A stretch of DNA of 64,000 nt, taken from contig NC_091141.1 in assembly GCF_041381155.1 (NCBI RefSeq), positions 23,456,828 through 23,520,827 of the forward strand, given 5' to 3'. The position numbers were made by a program, and so were the translations under genes. Shown in pieces: positions 1 to 14,400 of the stretch (position 1 is its first letter; each line of letters begins with the position of its first letter). This DNA comes from Argopecten irradians. Its lineage: Eukaryota > Mollusca > Bivalvia > Pectinida > Pectinidae. The notes under the pieces were generated by a model. That model was not told the origin of the DNA. It saw only the letters and a program-made list of their open reading frames with translations, and made no database searches.

Positions 1-3000
1 TACAGGAAAAAAATCTAATTATGTAATTATTGTTAATCAATACTATATATTTAGTTTAAAGTTGAATGTTTGCTTTAAATATTAGGATATATCAGAAATC
101 CACACATATTTGCATATTGAAAACCACATCATGTGAAATTATGTGTAATTATTTAACGGAGTAACTTGATGCGTATAATTCATCTGAAACAATTAAGAAA
201 ATGCGCATTCTATATCCAATGGAAAAAAAAAATAATAATAAAAATAATAATGGAAAATATTAATATTGTTGTTATTCTTAGCAGAAGCATTTTGTTACTT
301 TGATATTTATGTTTGATAAAATTGATTTTTAAATCGATTTTAATGATTGCAATTCATATACGACATCTCACAGAAATGATTTTTTTAATATATTGATTTA
401 AATGCAAATTTAATATAGGCTATGATTATGTTAAGAAATAAAAAGAGAGTTCAATGACATGTATTATAATCCTTAAACATTTTAGGTGGCTTATGCGTAT
501 CCGTGTATTTCTATAAAATGAAATGAAATGCCAGGCTCAACACAAAGGTTGATATTTATATTCTGTGAATGATATAAGTTACGCTTGTATAACGTAACAT
601 AATGCAAATTCATCTTGAATTACTAAACGTTTCCAATTCATACTAACTTACTAATATTGATATTGTTTTGATGTTTAATTTGCAATAACGGTTTGTTTAT
701 TTTAAGCATTATTCTCAATATCTTTTGGGGTTATGAAGTCACAGACAAAAAACGGAAGAACATTCTTCATAGACGCGAAGCCATATTCCAATTCCATTTA
801 AATACTGTACATCATGTAAAATTAAGAAATCATGTGATATCTTTTTATTATTTTTAATCTTATTTAGCTGAATATATTTCTAGCAGAAAAGTACTGTTTA
901 ACGATAAATTTCTCTCTTATTGCAAATTGAATAGATTATACAGCTACCAAATATTGGGGATTTCTATTATGATTGCATTGCACATTGCCGTAAAGCATAT
1001 TTAAACAAAGCAAAAATTCATGAAAATTTCTACACAAATAATTCTGTTTAAGCATTGCTTGCAATTTTCATCCCTGTTACACTTATAAAATCTGAGTCAA
1101 ATTCACTACTGTTACAAAATAATTAATCTCTTATTGTACAAATGAACATCATACTTGAAATTTTTTGTTCTCAATACATTACACATTGGATTAAAGTTAA
1201 TTGAAACTAGAAGTATAAAGTTCACGAAAGTTTCTTAGCGATAATTAGTTCAACCGTTATTCACATTGTCACTTCTGTTACACTTGAGTTTGATGTCACT
1301 CCTATTATCAGACGATAAGCTATTGACTGTAGATTTGCAGTTATTGTAATGTCTCTTTTATGGCTGTTAGAATGTAAAAACGTGAAATCTAGACAGTTTA
1401 ATAAAAGTACGTAGACTTAAGTCCTAGTGCATGTCTTCTCTGGGTCACTGCTGTTACATGATATGTCCCTCCTGTCCGACAATGGTAAAGTCATCTTTTT
1501 GAATATAACAACTTACTAGTTCATCACAAGGTTGTGAAATTAGAAACGTATGAGGGCTATCATATTTTAAACAAATTGTCAATTAATTAGCCAGAAGTGC
1601 AGGTGTAAACTGCATGTATTTGTCACTTCTATTATAACAATTGTCCCTCCTGTGAAAATGAAATAACAGAAGTGACCGTTACAGATGGGACATTTTAAAG
1701 TTATATGTGCCGTAACTGGTCAAACATTTTGACATGTTATTTTTTCTTCAATAATCTATTAAAAATCATCTGGTTTGATGAATAAAGCTGTGAAAATCAT
1801 TCTAATGTACAGACAAACATATATGATGCTTTATAAACGTTAGTTTGAACAAAGATGTTATACATTGTAAAATTCATGGTTTTATTTTTATTATGTATGT
1901 TTTGATGAAGACGTATTTGCAGGAATCACTATTCAATTACTAGAAATACTATAAAAATGTGAAATGAAATTGCAGACAACAATTTGGCTTCATAGTCTGA
2001 CCGTGTGTACTAATTTCACTGCACTGTAGACGTTAATGTAATATTTTTTGGCAGTACAATGATTTTTGGCAGCACTGCCAAAAATTGTTTTCAGCCCTTA
2101 TTTGTACTCGTGAAATTAAAACCTGTGCATTCAAAATATTGTAATTCTCAAAATGTTGGTACCTTATGGTGGTGAATAACATACTAAAAGCTCTTCTTGA
2201 TTCGTGAGTATGAAAAATGCGGCACATGTAACTTTAAGAGGTTTTTTAGAAATTCAAAACTGTTAAGAATCTTTAATTATACACATATGTTCTTCTATTG
2301 AAGTATGTTAAGTATGCTACCATGGCAATGTATCTTTTTCGTCTCAACATCTTAGTTTTTACAGTTGTAACAGTAATGACATTTCAAAATGTTCACATCC
2401 ATTTTTACGTATGTATTTTATTCCTGGTTTTACTTAAGACTTCCACTAAGTTTTTTCAGTAATGAATAACTTTTGATGCATTATTTGAAAACGTCAGACA
2501 ACAGTTAAGGTATACAAAAACGCAACAGTAATAATAGTGACAATAAAACTTCAGACAAGCATTTAGAATGTCATATTTTTAACAATAATTTTTCTGTTGA
2601 ATTTCTACATTAAAAAAGTACTTTTATTCAGTCTACATCTTTGAAACTCTGATAATTATTTTTTTCTTAAACGACGACAAAGAAAATTTATGTTGAAAAT
2701 TAGGAAAATGACCTGTGACATGCCTAGTTTGGTATATTTTCATATTAAATCGTCAAAATTATTATAAAAATCAATTTAATATCATTGTTTTTTGTTTGCA
2801 GAATTTTTTTATACTTAAAAGTGCAATCCTTCAACATCATGTGACGCAAAGTAATACGTCTCATAATATTATAATGTAGAAGTAGTACATGCTATATATG
2901 ATATATGACAACTTACCATGCACTCATAATTCAAAATAAAATACCTCTTATAATCATATACTATTTGAAACCATCTATGTTTTAAGCTTCCATTGTCAAG

Positions 3001-4940
3001 ATTGTCTTGTCATCTTTGTCATATCTTTAGTAAGGTAGTATACCATGTCATGTCATAATGAAAATCAATAAAATGTAAATGATAAAAAAATATTATAATG
3101 TACACTTATGTTAACTAATTTGGCAGGCTTTGGCGATGCTCAACTAATTTAATATCCTTTCATTTTAATATGTTACAACGTTTATCATACATTTGTTGTC
3201 CCATCAGTTTACTTGTAGCATTTTTATAAAATGTCAAGATAAATATGATTCTTTTTGAACATATGCTTTATCACCTATCTAATCCGTCTGATAAGCTTAC
3301 AAGATATATTACATGTATCCGATTGATCATTGTTGTATAGATGATTTAAATAACGATACGCTCATGTCATAAAATATCCGCTGGATTGTGATATACATAT
3401 GTATGTGAAATTATGAGACAATTACTGCGGTTATTGTATAGGAAAGATTTGGTGAAAATTTATTTCATTAAATTTCATATAAATCAAACAGCAAAAGAGA
3501 TTTAGAAAGTTAGAAAAAAACCAAATAAGTATTATGATTGATATGTCATATAATTTGGCTAATATTATGTAAGAAGTTGTATGTGCTCAAAATTTAACAA
3601 TGATGAATAAGGTGAATAAGGTGCCATTATCCTAAAATGTTCCTATAGTTTAATATTACATCTTCTTTCAAAGTTTTGATGAAACTGAACCTATCAGGTT
3701 TTTATATTCAATTTTGTAATTTTTTTTCAATAGCGCATTGGTTTTATGGAACACTCAACTGTAATTTATAAAGAATATTGACATACATACATAAAAATCT
3801 TTTCATACACATATTCGGCCAAAACAGACAAATTATCAACAAAATATATGTTGTTTGACAGATGTGATATATATCACATTTTTTCAAGACAGAATATTCC
3901 TTTCTCTTCATAATACGTGTTATGATATGGTTTTGAGTAAATGAGGTAAAAACAATGATCTAAAATGCCCTAAACATCATCATAAAAACTTAGAGTAAGT
4001 GTTGCAAGCACTACACGTCTCCAGGTGTCAATTACATTTTCTAATCTATGGCAAGTTATTATTATTGCTTAGTTATGCTATCATCATATGAAGTTTGACT
4101 AAATCCGTTGATGTGTTCTAACGGTATCGTTTGGAAACTAATATTTTGTAAAGCAAGCTATTTTTTATCACAGTGACCTTTGTAGTTGACCTTTTCACCT
4201 CAAATGCAAACCCAGGCTGTGTCACCCCCTATGCTATCATTGAATTCAATCCCAAGCTGTATTTTTTTGCATATGCTACCATAGTGTAAAGTTTGATCGA
4301 AATCCATCGATTCGTTCTCAAGTTATCATCCGCAAACCAAATCCGAATAGACGGACGGACAGACTGACGGACAGACAGACAGACAGACAGGAAGACGGGG
4401 ACAAACACTATAGTCCTCTCCGGTTTCACCAAAAGGGGACTAATAAAAAGGATAAAGTTAAACGGTAACGGAAATCGAATATATAAACAACGGACTAATT
4501 TGCTTTTATTCAGTCAATTTTCAAACAAATAGAACCACGGTTGATCAAGATATAACATTTTAAGCACCATGAAATTATTTTTTTGCCATTTATAAGGACG
4601 TAAAAATAAGTTATCCCTTACACAAGGTGTATTTTTTAAAGAAATAAATTAATGTACCTAAATCCTATTCAGATCTTTATAAATCTTATCAAACTAACTT
4701 TTTTAACTTACTCATTAATCAAGTTCTTTCTTAAATGTTTTACTTTTTCTGCATATTGTAGTCAAATATTCCTGTGGTGCTCCACGTCTGATAATCATTA
4801 AAAATGACGCTAGTTCCATAGTTCTGAAACACGAGCTAAAATTTTGAGACACTGTATTTTTCATTCACTACTACATTTATCAATATTTGTAGTTGGTTGC
4901 ACATAGCAACATTGTGATATTGCAATACATCATCATTATC
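1..4940. other. AT-rich non-coding stretch
   Basis: No convincing coding exon on either strand; the few short open frames have no recognisable domain. The missing 5' exons of the PKS gene (N-terminal part of the ketosynthase) were looked for here and not found. Small structures seen: a 24 bp near-perfect palindrome at 2062-2085 (arms ATTTTTGGCAG / CTGCCAAAAAT), and loosely repeated GTCACTTCTGTTACA-like words between about 1060 and 1700, with the same word inverted near 1665. Confidence 0.6.
4075..4432. repeat. Dispersed repeat ending in GACGGACG/GACA simple repeat
   Basis: Two related blocks (about 4075-4210 and 4226-4400) share phrases such as TATCAT..GAAGTTTGA, AAATCC and a following run of GGACAGAC units (about 4349-4395). 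This composition is typical of dispersed elements in mollusc genomes. No coding potential; the short minus-strand open frame across it is only the simple repeat translated. Confidence 0.5.
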
Positions 4941-5300
4941 CTCGCCGACAGAGCATAAATGATTCTCATCCAATAATTGGTGTTTAAACGTGTATACACG
5001 TATATATATATATATATATATATGCGTCTAATTAACAAAGAAAATATGATAAGATACATCTGAAAAATAATTTAGTTTGCTTTTGGTGCATGCGCAATCA
5101 GTACTTCATTCCATATATATTTCTTTCGGGACGCTATTAATTATTTAATATTTTTATTCTAAGATAAAATTAAAAGCTCAAGCTTTTCAATGGTGGTTAT
5201 GGTGTAAAGTAAGAAACGTGTGTAAGTAAAGACAAATACAATTCGTCTGCTCCTGTTTTTATTGAGCAAAATACTATGTGTCAGCGGTGTTTCATCTTTG
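4941..5300. repeat. Diverged TTAA-type MITE copy
   Basis: The segment matches in order the element seen at 51344-51696: a left end containing GCCGACAGAGCATAAATGAT, the middle phrase GTGCATGCGCAATCA, then TTTTCAATGGTGGTTATGG, TCTGCTCCTGTTTTT and a right end with GTCAGCGGTG. The outer inverted repeats are eroded, and a (TA)n expansion lies at about 4998-5023. Its right end sits about 22 bp before the splice acceptor of the first visible PKS exon. Confidence 0.7.
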
Positions 5301-5321
5301 ATAATTATTATATTCATTCAG

Positions 5322-5482
5322 ATATGATGAATGGGATTACAAATTGTTCAACGTCAACAAAATGGAAGCCGCCACGGTGGACCCCCAGCAGCGATACGTG
5401 CTTGACTGCGTTCATATGGCCATGGAAGATGGCGGAATCACGAGAAGAGATTTGAATGGGTCCAATACAGGGGTTTACATAG
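5322..5482 (+). CDS. PKS exon: ketosynthase N-terminal part
   Basis: First visible exon, acceptor CAG at 5319-5321, donor GT at 5483. It encodes the conserved KS stretch around [15 protein letters not shown], followed by the MAMEDGG and GVYIG motifs. It starts with the last base of a split codon and ends in phase 1. More N-terminal KS sequence must be encoded upstream of the window or in an exon I could not find. Confidence 0.88.
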
Positions 5483-8400
5483 GTAAGATTTGAATCGATC
5501 AATTTAATATATTAATATTATGTCATCTAAGACTAATGACCTATTCTAATTGCCTTTTATCCGTCGGCATCCGTCTTCCGACATTTCTCTTTCGTCATGT
5601 GTCCATAAACAGATTACATTTTCGACTTCTTCTCCGAAACTACTGAAGCAAATTCTATGTCGTTTTGCACACACCTTCTAAGGCCATATCGGACGGTTGC
5701 CAAAATCGCTGAAATTTCAGTTAACTCAAGTGTTTGATATGGAATTAGATATTCTTCATGGATTGAAAGGTTGAATCGATATAATGACTTACTTTCCAAA
5801 ATATCTTTTTTTTATTTATTTTAGCAACATTTCTATATCTTATGCCGCCTTGGAAACATTGTTTATGCTATATATTAAACCTGAACCGGATGCAAGGGAC
5901 TAAACGTTTAGTTCGGGTTGTTTGTCTTATTAACAGTCAGGGTCATTTAAGGATGTGCTAGATTTGATGGTGGGGAAGGTAGCGAGCTTGTTGTAATATA
6001 TCGAGCCACCACATCTGCTTAGGCCAAAAGTGTTTAAAACAGGCTGGTTGAGCTCTCTGTGTCATTCTGCATCAAACTTAGGTGACCGTTAATGCCCCGG
6101 TCACTTGTTGAATAAGCAAACCACTAAACTAAACACAAACACTCACTTTTATCTATATAATCATGCATGCAATTATTTATCGTTTTTTTCAGTTAAAATA
6201 TGAAGGTCTTTGTTATCATGTGTCATAATGACTTTAAAAAGGTGAATGTGTGTCCTCAATTTCCTACAATCATTCTTATTATATCAGTATACATGTACAT
6301 AAAAATCCATGAGAGTTGAAGCTTATTTGACTGAATAGTTTGATGACATTGGTATTTACGATTTACCTCTGCATTACGGGACAATAAAAGTAAATGTAAA
6401 TAATGATATTTTGTCATGATATAATGTGTAAGATGTCTTCCAAAGGTGTAATGAACGATGATTACAAAGTACGTTCAAGCGATGACCTGAACACTATGAC
6501 CAACTACAGTCTGACCGGAACATCCACGAGTATTATATCCGCTAGAGTCTCCTACACCTACAACCTTCTTGGTCCGTCTATGTCAATTGACACCGCCTGT
6601 TCCTCAGCGTTGGTAGCGATCCACACAGCCTCACAGGCACTGAAATCTGGTATGTGTCCTTAAGAGCTTAAAGAGTTTTGAATATTAATGAGTGCCTATT
6701 TGCTTATGATGATATCACTACACCTGATTTGCATATGTCGGCAAATAGCGTTATGTTGCATGGCCTTCTTGTAGGTGATTTCATTGTGGTAGAAACAGCT
6801 GAAAAAAGCTTTGTTTAAAGAGCTGCGGGACTAACCAAAGTTCTTCTGTTTCGCTGTTGGCAGGTGATTGTGACGTCGCCATCTGCGGCGGTGTTAACAG
6901 TATCCTGTACCCAGACATATTTGTTCCGCTAAGCAAGGCACGTATGGTTTCACCAACCGGACAGTGTCAAGCTTTCTCTAATAAGGCAGACGGCTATGCT
7001 AGGGGAGAGGGATGTGGAATAGTTATATTAAAAACAAAGAAACAGGTAACAGGAAATGTTGGTGACTTTAACCAGAATGCATGTTCAACTTTACGTAATC
7101 ACCTTAATGTTAATTTAAAAATAAAATAACAATAAACACATTAGTGATTTTAAAAAAAAAGCAAATCGATACCGATAGTACTAATTCCATTATATTGGTT
7201 TTCTTTGTCTTAAAGGCTGTATTAGATGGTAACAAGATTTGGGCAGCCATAGCAACGGGATGCAATCAAGACGGACGGACAACAACACCTATCACTGCAC
7301 CATCAAGTAACCAACAACGAAATCTCCTGGTGAAAGTTTATTCTAAAACCGGCATTGATCCGAATGATATCCAATACATAGAAGCACATGGTAAGAATTA
7401 AGATAATCAATGACATAGAGAGTTTGTGACGCTATTAAAGAATATCATAGACCTAAGTAGAGACAAAGAATGGTTGAGTGGACATTCTACACAACATGAT
7501 TTGATTTTTTTTGTTATCACAGTAGGATAAAACGGGGCTTGACATGTGACATGTATATAGACTGGTATTGTATAGACTGAATTGACTTTTTAAAACATGA
7601 GAATAATTTTTGCTTCAGATGTTTACGACACAATGAATGACATTTGAAAATTTACAAAATCACTCAAGTAGAAACTTTGAGGTAATATCAAATGCTAATT
7701 TTGGTTAAATCCTATCTTAATTCAGATTAGTACAACATGAATTGAATGTAATGAAAATACTGTATCATTTAACATTAACGTTATAGGCACTGGGACTCCT
7801 GTTGGTGACCCGATTGAAACAAATACACTAGGGGAGTTCTTTGCTCAGAAACGTCAAAATGGAGATAGTTATCAAAATAACATCCTCCTTGGATCAGTAA
7901 AAACTAATATCGGTCACTTGGAATCTGCCGCCGGAGCTGCGGGACTGGTCAAAGTTCTCTTGATGATGCAAAATGAAAAGATTGTTCCTTCTCTTCACTA
8001 TGACAATCCAAACCCGAATATCAGTTTTGATGAATTTCGTTTAGAGGTCGCCCGAAATATGTCACAATGGCCATGTCTTAAAAAAGGAGGACGGCTCTCC
8101 TGCGTAAACTCTTTTGGATTTGGAGGGACGAATAGTCATGCCGTCATCAAACAATACCGCGTGGATGACTTTAAAGAAGAAAAGAAAACACGTAAATCAA
8201 ATCGTATTATCGCTGTTACTGGTAGTGATATCAGGTCTCTAGGAAAGAACTTATATCAATTGAAAGAGAACATACACAAAGCCAAATACTGTCTAGAGGA
8301 CATATCATATACATCGACATGCAGACGAGATCATTACGCATACCGCACTGCTTTTCTTGTGAAAACAAAAGAGGACGTGGTCAGAAATTGCAACGAACAT

Positions 8401-11400
8401 TTGCATCAGCTTCAAACAATTAAACCAGCAGGTTTTTCTAAACCGAATATGGTCTTTGTCTTTTGTGGAGTGGGTACTGCCTGGACTGGAATGTGTCAAG
8501 AATTGTTGAACAAAGAAGACAAATTTACAGAGACAGTTAGAGAAATCGACAGAATCCTCACTCCTTTAGCTGGATGGTCTATAATACAAACACTTACAGA
8601 CGGGTTTGACATCAGCGATCCATTGAAGAGTCACCTGGCGATTTTCACTTGTCAGGTTGCAATGGCTAAACTTTGGAACCATTTAGGGATACAGCCAGAC
8701 ATTATCGTCGGACAGTCCGTAGGGGAAGTCGCGGCAGCATATGCAGCAGGAGTCCTATCGATAGAAGATGCAGTCAGGGTCATATACGAAAGATCACGCA
8801 TATTAGATGAAGCGAAAGGTGGCACTATGTGCGTAATCGGCAATTGTAATGTGTCTTTGGTAGGTGACACTTGCAAGAAATTTAGGGGCAAAGTAAACAT
8901 TGCCGTCAATACTAGCCCAAAAGCGTGTACACTGACCGGGGATAGAGATGCGATTGAAGAGGCCATAAAGATTCTAGAGAAAGAGAATAAAGACAAATCA
9001 TTTATTCGTCGACTCAACGTGCAATGTGCCTACCACAGTCACTACATGGAATCTGCCAGTGAAAAATTGGAAACAGCTCTCTGCGGTCTTAAAGGAATGG
9101 AACCACATTGCAAATTGATATCCACAGTTACGGGAGAATTTGCCATGGGTAACGAGTTTGTCTCGCCGCAATATTGGGCAAAAAATGTTAGACAACCTGT
9201 ACTGTTACAGCATGCCATAACTAAGGCGCAATCAGACAAAACCTTCAACATCTACCTTGAAATAGGGCCTAAGCCTGTATTGAGATTTCATCTCGGTGAT
9301 ATAGTTGGAACTGGTAATGCTACAGCGTTGCCATCTATGACAGAAAAGAAGGAATTAGATATGCTGCAACTTTCCATGATTGAACTTTTCAAACATGGCA
9401 TTGACCCATGCTGGTCTAACATCGTTACAACAGCTTCACTGACGGATCTACCAAAATGTTCGTTCAGTCCTGTGAAACTATTGTTTCAATCAGATGTCAC
9501 CCTTTTGAAAATCAGTGGTGTCCGGACAACTCAGTCAAGTCATCTATTTGTGGAGAGAGCAGGGGGAGATGAGATACGGTTCAAAATCAACATATCACCA
9601 ACCACAACTTGGTTTCTCTACGAGCACGTTGTTTCGGGCACAATCGTGGTTCCTGGGGCGTTTTACATCGATGTCGCTCTGCAGATTGCCATGGAGTTTG
9701 GAATCAAAGGCCAGAAAAATATCAGTGTATCGGCACAGTTCGTACAACCACTACACTTAAACAAAGCAGAACCTTGTAAAGCAGAAGCATACGTCGAACA
9801 CTTGGACGACGGGTTGTCCATTCATGTACTCAAAAACAAAGTAACGTCTGCCAGATGTCAGATACGAGAGTCGGATGGGCATTCACTTGAAACTGTAGAC
9901 GTAGAAGCCATCCGAAAAAGATGTACAGTGCATCAGTCGGCCACTGAAACGTACCAGAATTTAAAGAGACTGGGGTTTTCTTATGGCAGCGAGTTAAAAA
10001 TCTTGGGTAACGCATTGAAATCTGATAATGAGTGTCTTGTCCAAATGAAATTGACAGACAGAATCATAAAAGACATCGACGCTACGCACTTGCATCCAGC
10101 AATATTGGATGGACTTCTGCAAACTACAGGCGTTTTTAACCTACAAACCAACATAGGTACAACACTTCTCCCTGCAGGAATTGAAAGTATTATGACCCGC
10201 CAGTCCCCGGAAAAGAAGATGCTTGCCTTTGCAACATTGGTATCTCATACAAAACAAAGGATCCGGTACAATGCATTGCTTTTGACCGAGGATGGAAGAA
10301 TCATTGCCGAAATTAGAAATTTCTTTATTCAGTGTATTGGTTCCAATAATAAGGATGAAGAGGATTCCATGTATGAGGTCAGATGGGAGAAGAAGGAAAT
10401 GAAAGTCACGTCTAAAGAGAGTCAACACTCTGGCAAAGAACAACAAAACTCGGTCGTTATCTCCCTTGATAGAAGTGATGCAGAAATATTTGACTCGGAG
10501 ATCAACAATATGTCCAGTTATCATCTTGCAACTCATGATGAATATTTCGAAAGCAAACTTACAGATTACTTGCGAATGTCAGGACATACATGTATCAACT
10601 CATTGATTTTCTCAGTCAATAAAGAGAAAAGCCTGGACCAATTAACTGGCGAAGAAGTGATGAAGAGAGTATCAGCAAATGCCTGCGCTCTATTAAAAAT
10701 TTGTCAGCAGCTTGTTAATCTGAGGATAGATTTACCAGTTCTAATTATTACTGAGAAAACGCAGGGACCTGGTGTGTCACAGAATCAGGTAGAAAATGTC
10801 ATCGGTTCTGAGCTTTGGGGAATGGCAAGGTCAATTGTTCTAGAGTATCCTTTGCAGCTTACATTGATTGACAGACATGTTCCATTACGTCAATGCAGTT
10901 CTACAATCGAAGACCTACTAATTTATCAAAATCCTCAGTTATGCTCTGAGGCAGAACTTTTGGTCACTACAAACAAAGTGTACTTTAACCGACTAGTGCC
11001 ACAACAGGAACTACCGAGGGAATACAAGTGGATATCTATAGAGAACTCTGACAGAGTGCACCTGAAATCACGTCGTCCAGACAATGTTGAAGACAAATTT
11101 TGCTTACTTCAGGATATAGAACCAATACCAAAAGGAATGTTCATGGAAGTAGAACAAGCTGTTATGCACGACAGTGCTTTATGTTCTTTGACGACACAAT
11201 CTGCATGGAATGATATTCCGATTTGGGCATCCGAAAAAGAAGATGGATTTGATATTTTGACATTTGAGATATGCGGCAAAGTCACAGTTCATTCAGATGA
11301 TAAGCCGCCGAATCAGCTCGAAGGAATGTATGCAGCTTGCTCCCCATTCACTTTACAAAGCATTGTTGAGGTACATCAAGATTGCATAGTGAGAATCGAT

Positions 11401-14400
11401 GACTTGCCTAGTTATAAACCAGGAACTCTAAGGGCGTCAGCTTTCTTGTGGCACATGAAGGAATATCTTGTGAGAGGAATAACACTTATCATTACAAATG
11501 GAGACGACAACGTCGGTGAAATACTACGGGCGATGCTCCCGAAACCACAGGCTAGCCAAGTAGTTATTGACACTTTGGATGGTTTACATAATCCAGACAC
11601 ACAACAATATAATGTTGAAACAGTTGTTATTCTCACAACTGTAACCTTCGCAACACTTTGTGACCTTTTAGACAAGACAGAAGGGGTACATACCTGCCTA
11701 TCTCTGGAGTTGTTTGGAACAATGCATACCTGGCAGACAGCACGAAAGAAGTATGGCGAATTATCTTTCATTATATTGTATAATGAGGATATATTAATGA
11801 GGAAAAATCTCTCTGAAACCATTCTGAAAGTGGGCAAATGGCTAAGGAAGAATCTGTCCAAGATTCAATGCGACAACTGGGCTGAAAAAACAACCAGAGT
11901 GGTGACATTGGATTCGGCAAAACAGCAAGAGAAACGCGTGAAAGTCAGGAAAGAACAGCTATTCCGCAGAAAGAGTTGTTACGTCATCGTTGGAGGATTG
12001 ACAGGGCTGGGATGGGAGATCGTCAAATACCTCGCAACAGATTGTTCAACAAGCATAGTAATACTTTCAAGATCTGTACCCAATGCCGCTCAAACGAGAG
12101 AGATATCAAAGCTGGAGAAATTGACTTCGACATCGATAAAGGCTCTATCGGCAGACATCACAAGTATCGGGTCACTGGAAAAAGCTTTCACTAGGATTGA
12201 GAATTATTATGGACAACATTCCGTAAAAGGAATATTCCATGGCGGTGCTGTTTTGAATGACGGATTGTTCATCAACCAAACAAATGAGAGTTTTAAGAAA
12301 GTGTTGCTACCAAAAGTGCTAGGAAGCTGGAATCTCCACACTTTTTCAAAACGATATGACCTTGACTTTTTCATTTTGCACTCCTCCGTGGCATCGGTGA
12401 TCGGAAATAAAGGTCAAAGCAACTACAGCGCTGGTAATGCATTTATGGATTCCCTTGCTCATTACAGAGCAGCTAACGACTATCCTGGGCTGAGCATCAA
12501 CTGGGGACCGCTGGCGGTTGGAATGGCCGCAGACAATGCAGTCCAGGAAGAGCTAGAGAGAAGCGGCTACATGTTTCTTGGTGTCAGAATAACCATTGAC
12601 TCACTTGTAAAAACGCTTATGTCCGACGGAAATCAAATATTAGTTGGTATATTTGATTGGTCGTTGGTAGAAAGCCAGTTTACAGACGTATCTTTGGAAC
12701 GAGTAAGACGACGATTCAGACGGGTGATGAACAATGATAACAAGAGAAATATGCAGGCAATATCAGCGGAACTGGTCGGCAATCATTATATGAATACCAC
12801 CGAGGGCATCACAAGTTTTGTCATAGATGTTGCATCCCTTGTGTTTGCTACCGATGCCAATATGATCAGCATCTCGACCTCCTTGATGAATCTCGGAATA
12901 GATTCTATGGTAGCAATGACGTTTATGAACACCATTAATGGCGCTACAAACTGTGCAATTCCTGTCGTATTGCTAATGTCTGAGGAAACCACCATAGAAA
13001 CGATAGTCGACTATCTTGAGACAAACATAAAACAGACAACAGATATGACAAGGAAGCAGACAGATGTAGCAAAACCCGATGACCTTACACATATGGAGAA
13101 AGAATACTTTATCCCAGAAAACATAGATGCATCGCATTTGTTTACCTATGTCGATTTCGAAGCATCTGGACATTTTGCTAATAAGGAGATATGGAAAGCC
13201 CTTCTGGGGCACGTTGTGATGAAACATGAAGCGCTGAGAACTCATTTTGTGCAGCGAAGAGACAGTTACGGAAAAAGTACTTACACTAGAGTTGTGACTC
13301 CGGCTGAAAAAACGGAACTATACTTCAAAGTCGTCGAAAGGGGGTCAATTAATAGAAACGAACGAATACCATCAGATATGACCATGTACAGATTCTTCCC
13401 AGAAACTGATTTTCCGCTTCGTCTTTTATTTGAAGAAGCAGATGGAAAGTGTTATATTAGAATGGTGTTCTCACATCTGACCTTTGATATGACATCGATA
13501 ATGCTTGTTTTGGAGGACATTCAAAACTTCAAGATCAACGCAGATGTACAAGTTCCAGGATCAATGACCAAAGATATAGCTGGCCACGTGAATGAACGCC
13601 TACGCGAACACGAAAATGCATTGAAAGAATATTGGAAACGCAAAATACCTGCAGGTTTATCTTCATTATCCATGGCTGACACTGAGAGAGAGATCCCCCA
13701 AGAGATAAATATCTCAACAACAACAGCTCATATACCTCAACAACTTGTTCTGAAACTAGCACAGTTTTGCCGAAACAACGAGATTACCCAGTTTCAATTG
13801 ATGGTGACAGCATATCAGATTCTTCTTCATGTTGTCACCAGAGTAGACACCATTTGTGTTTTAACCTTGGCAGACATGCGAATGTTATTTCCACAATTTC
13901 AACGGGATATAGGATGCATGGTGAACAAAGTTCCGCTTTTCCTGTCCTTATCAAAAGAACGTACAATCAACAACCTACTTATAGAAAACGGAAAGGACAT
14001 TTGGATGATGCTTAACAGTGGCTTGTATCCCTTCAGGCAGATTGTAAATGAGGTTTCTGCCAGAAATGATGACCCTGACGCCATTTTCAGACACATGCTG
14101 GTATACAGAGACTTCCAAAGAGCAAACACAGAGGAAAAAGGTGGTTACGTGAAACTGTTAAACGCTGTGTCGCCAAACAACATGCATGAGACTGTGATGG
14201 TAGTATGGAATGATCGTATTAACAGAGCGTTGAATTTAGAACTCGAACACAACACCCTGATTATTAGCAAGCCGGAAGCAGAATCCATTTTGCAGCTTCT
14301 AATCAGCCTATTAGAGTATCTTATCGACCATGGTGATTCTACAATGAATGATATGACTCGTGAGTTCAACCATGCGGCACAACTGATACATCCTGTAGGC

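Noticed and set aside
1..5321. PKS start codon and N-terminal KS exon within the window
   Set aside because: No frame with the expected KS N-terminal glycine-rich or FPG-type motif was found on the plus strand.
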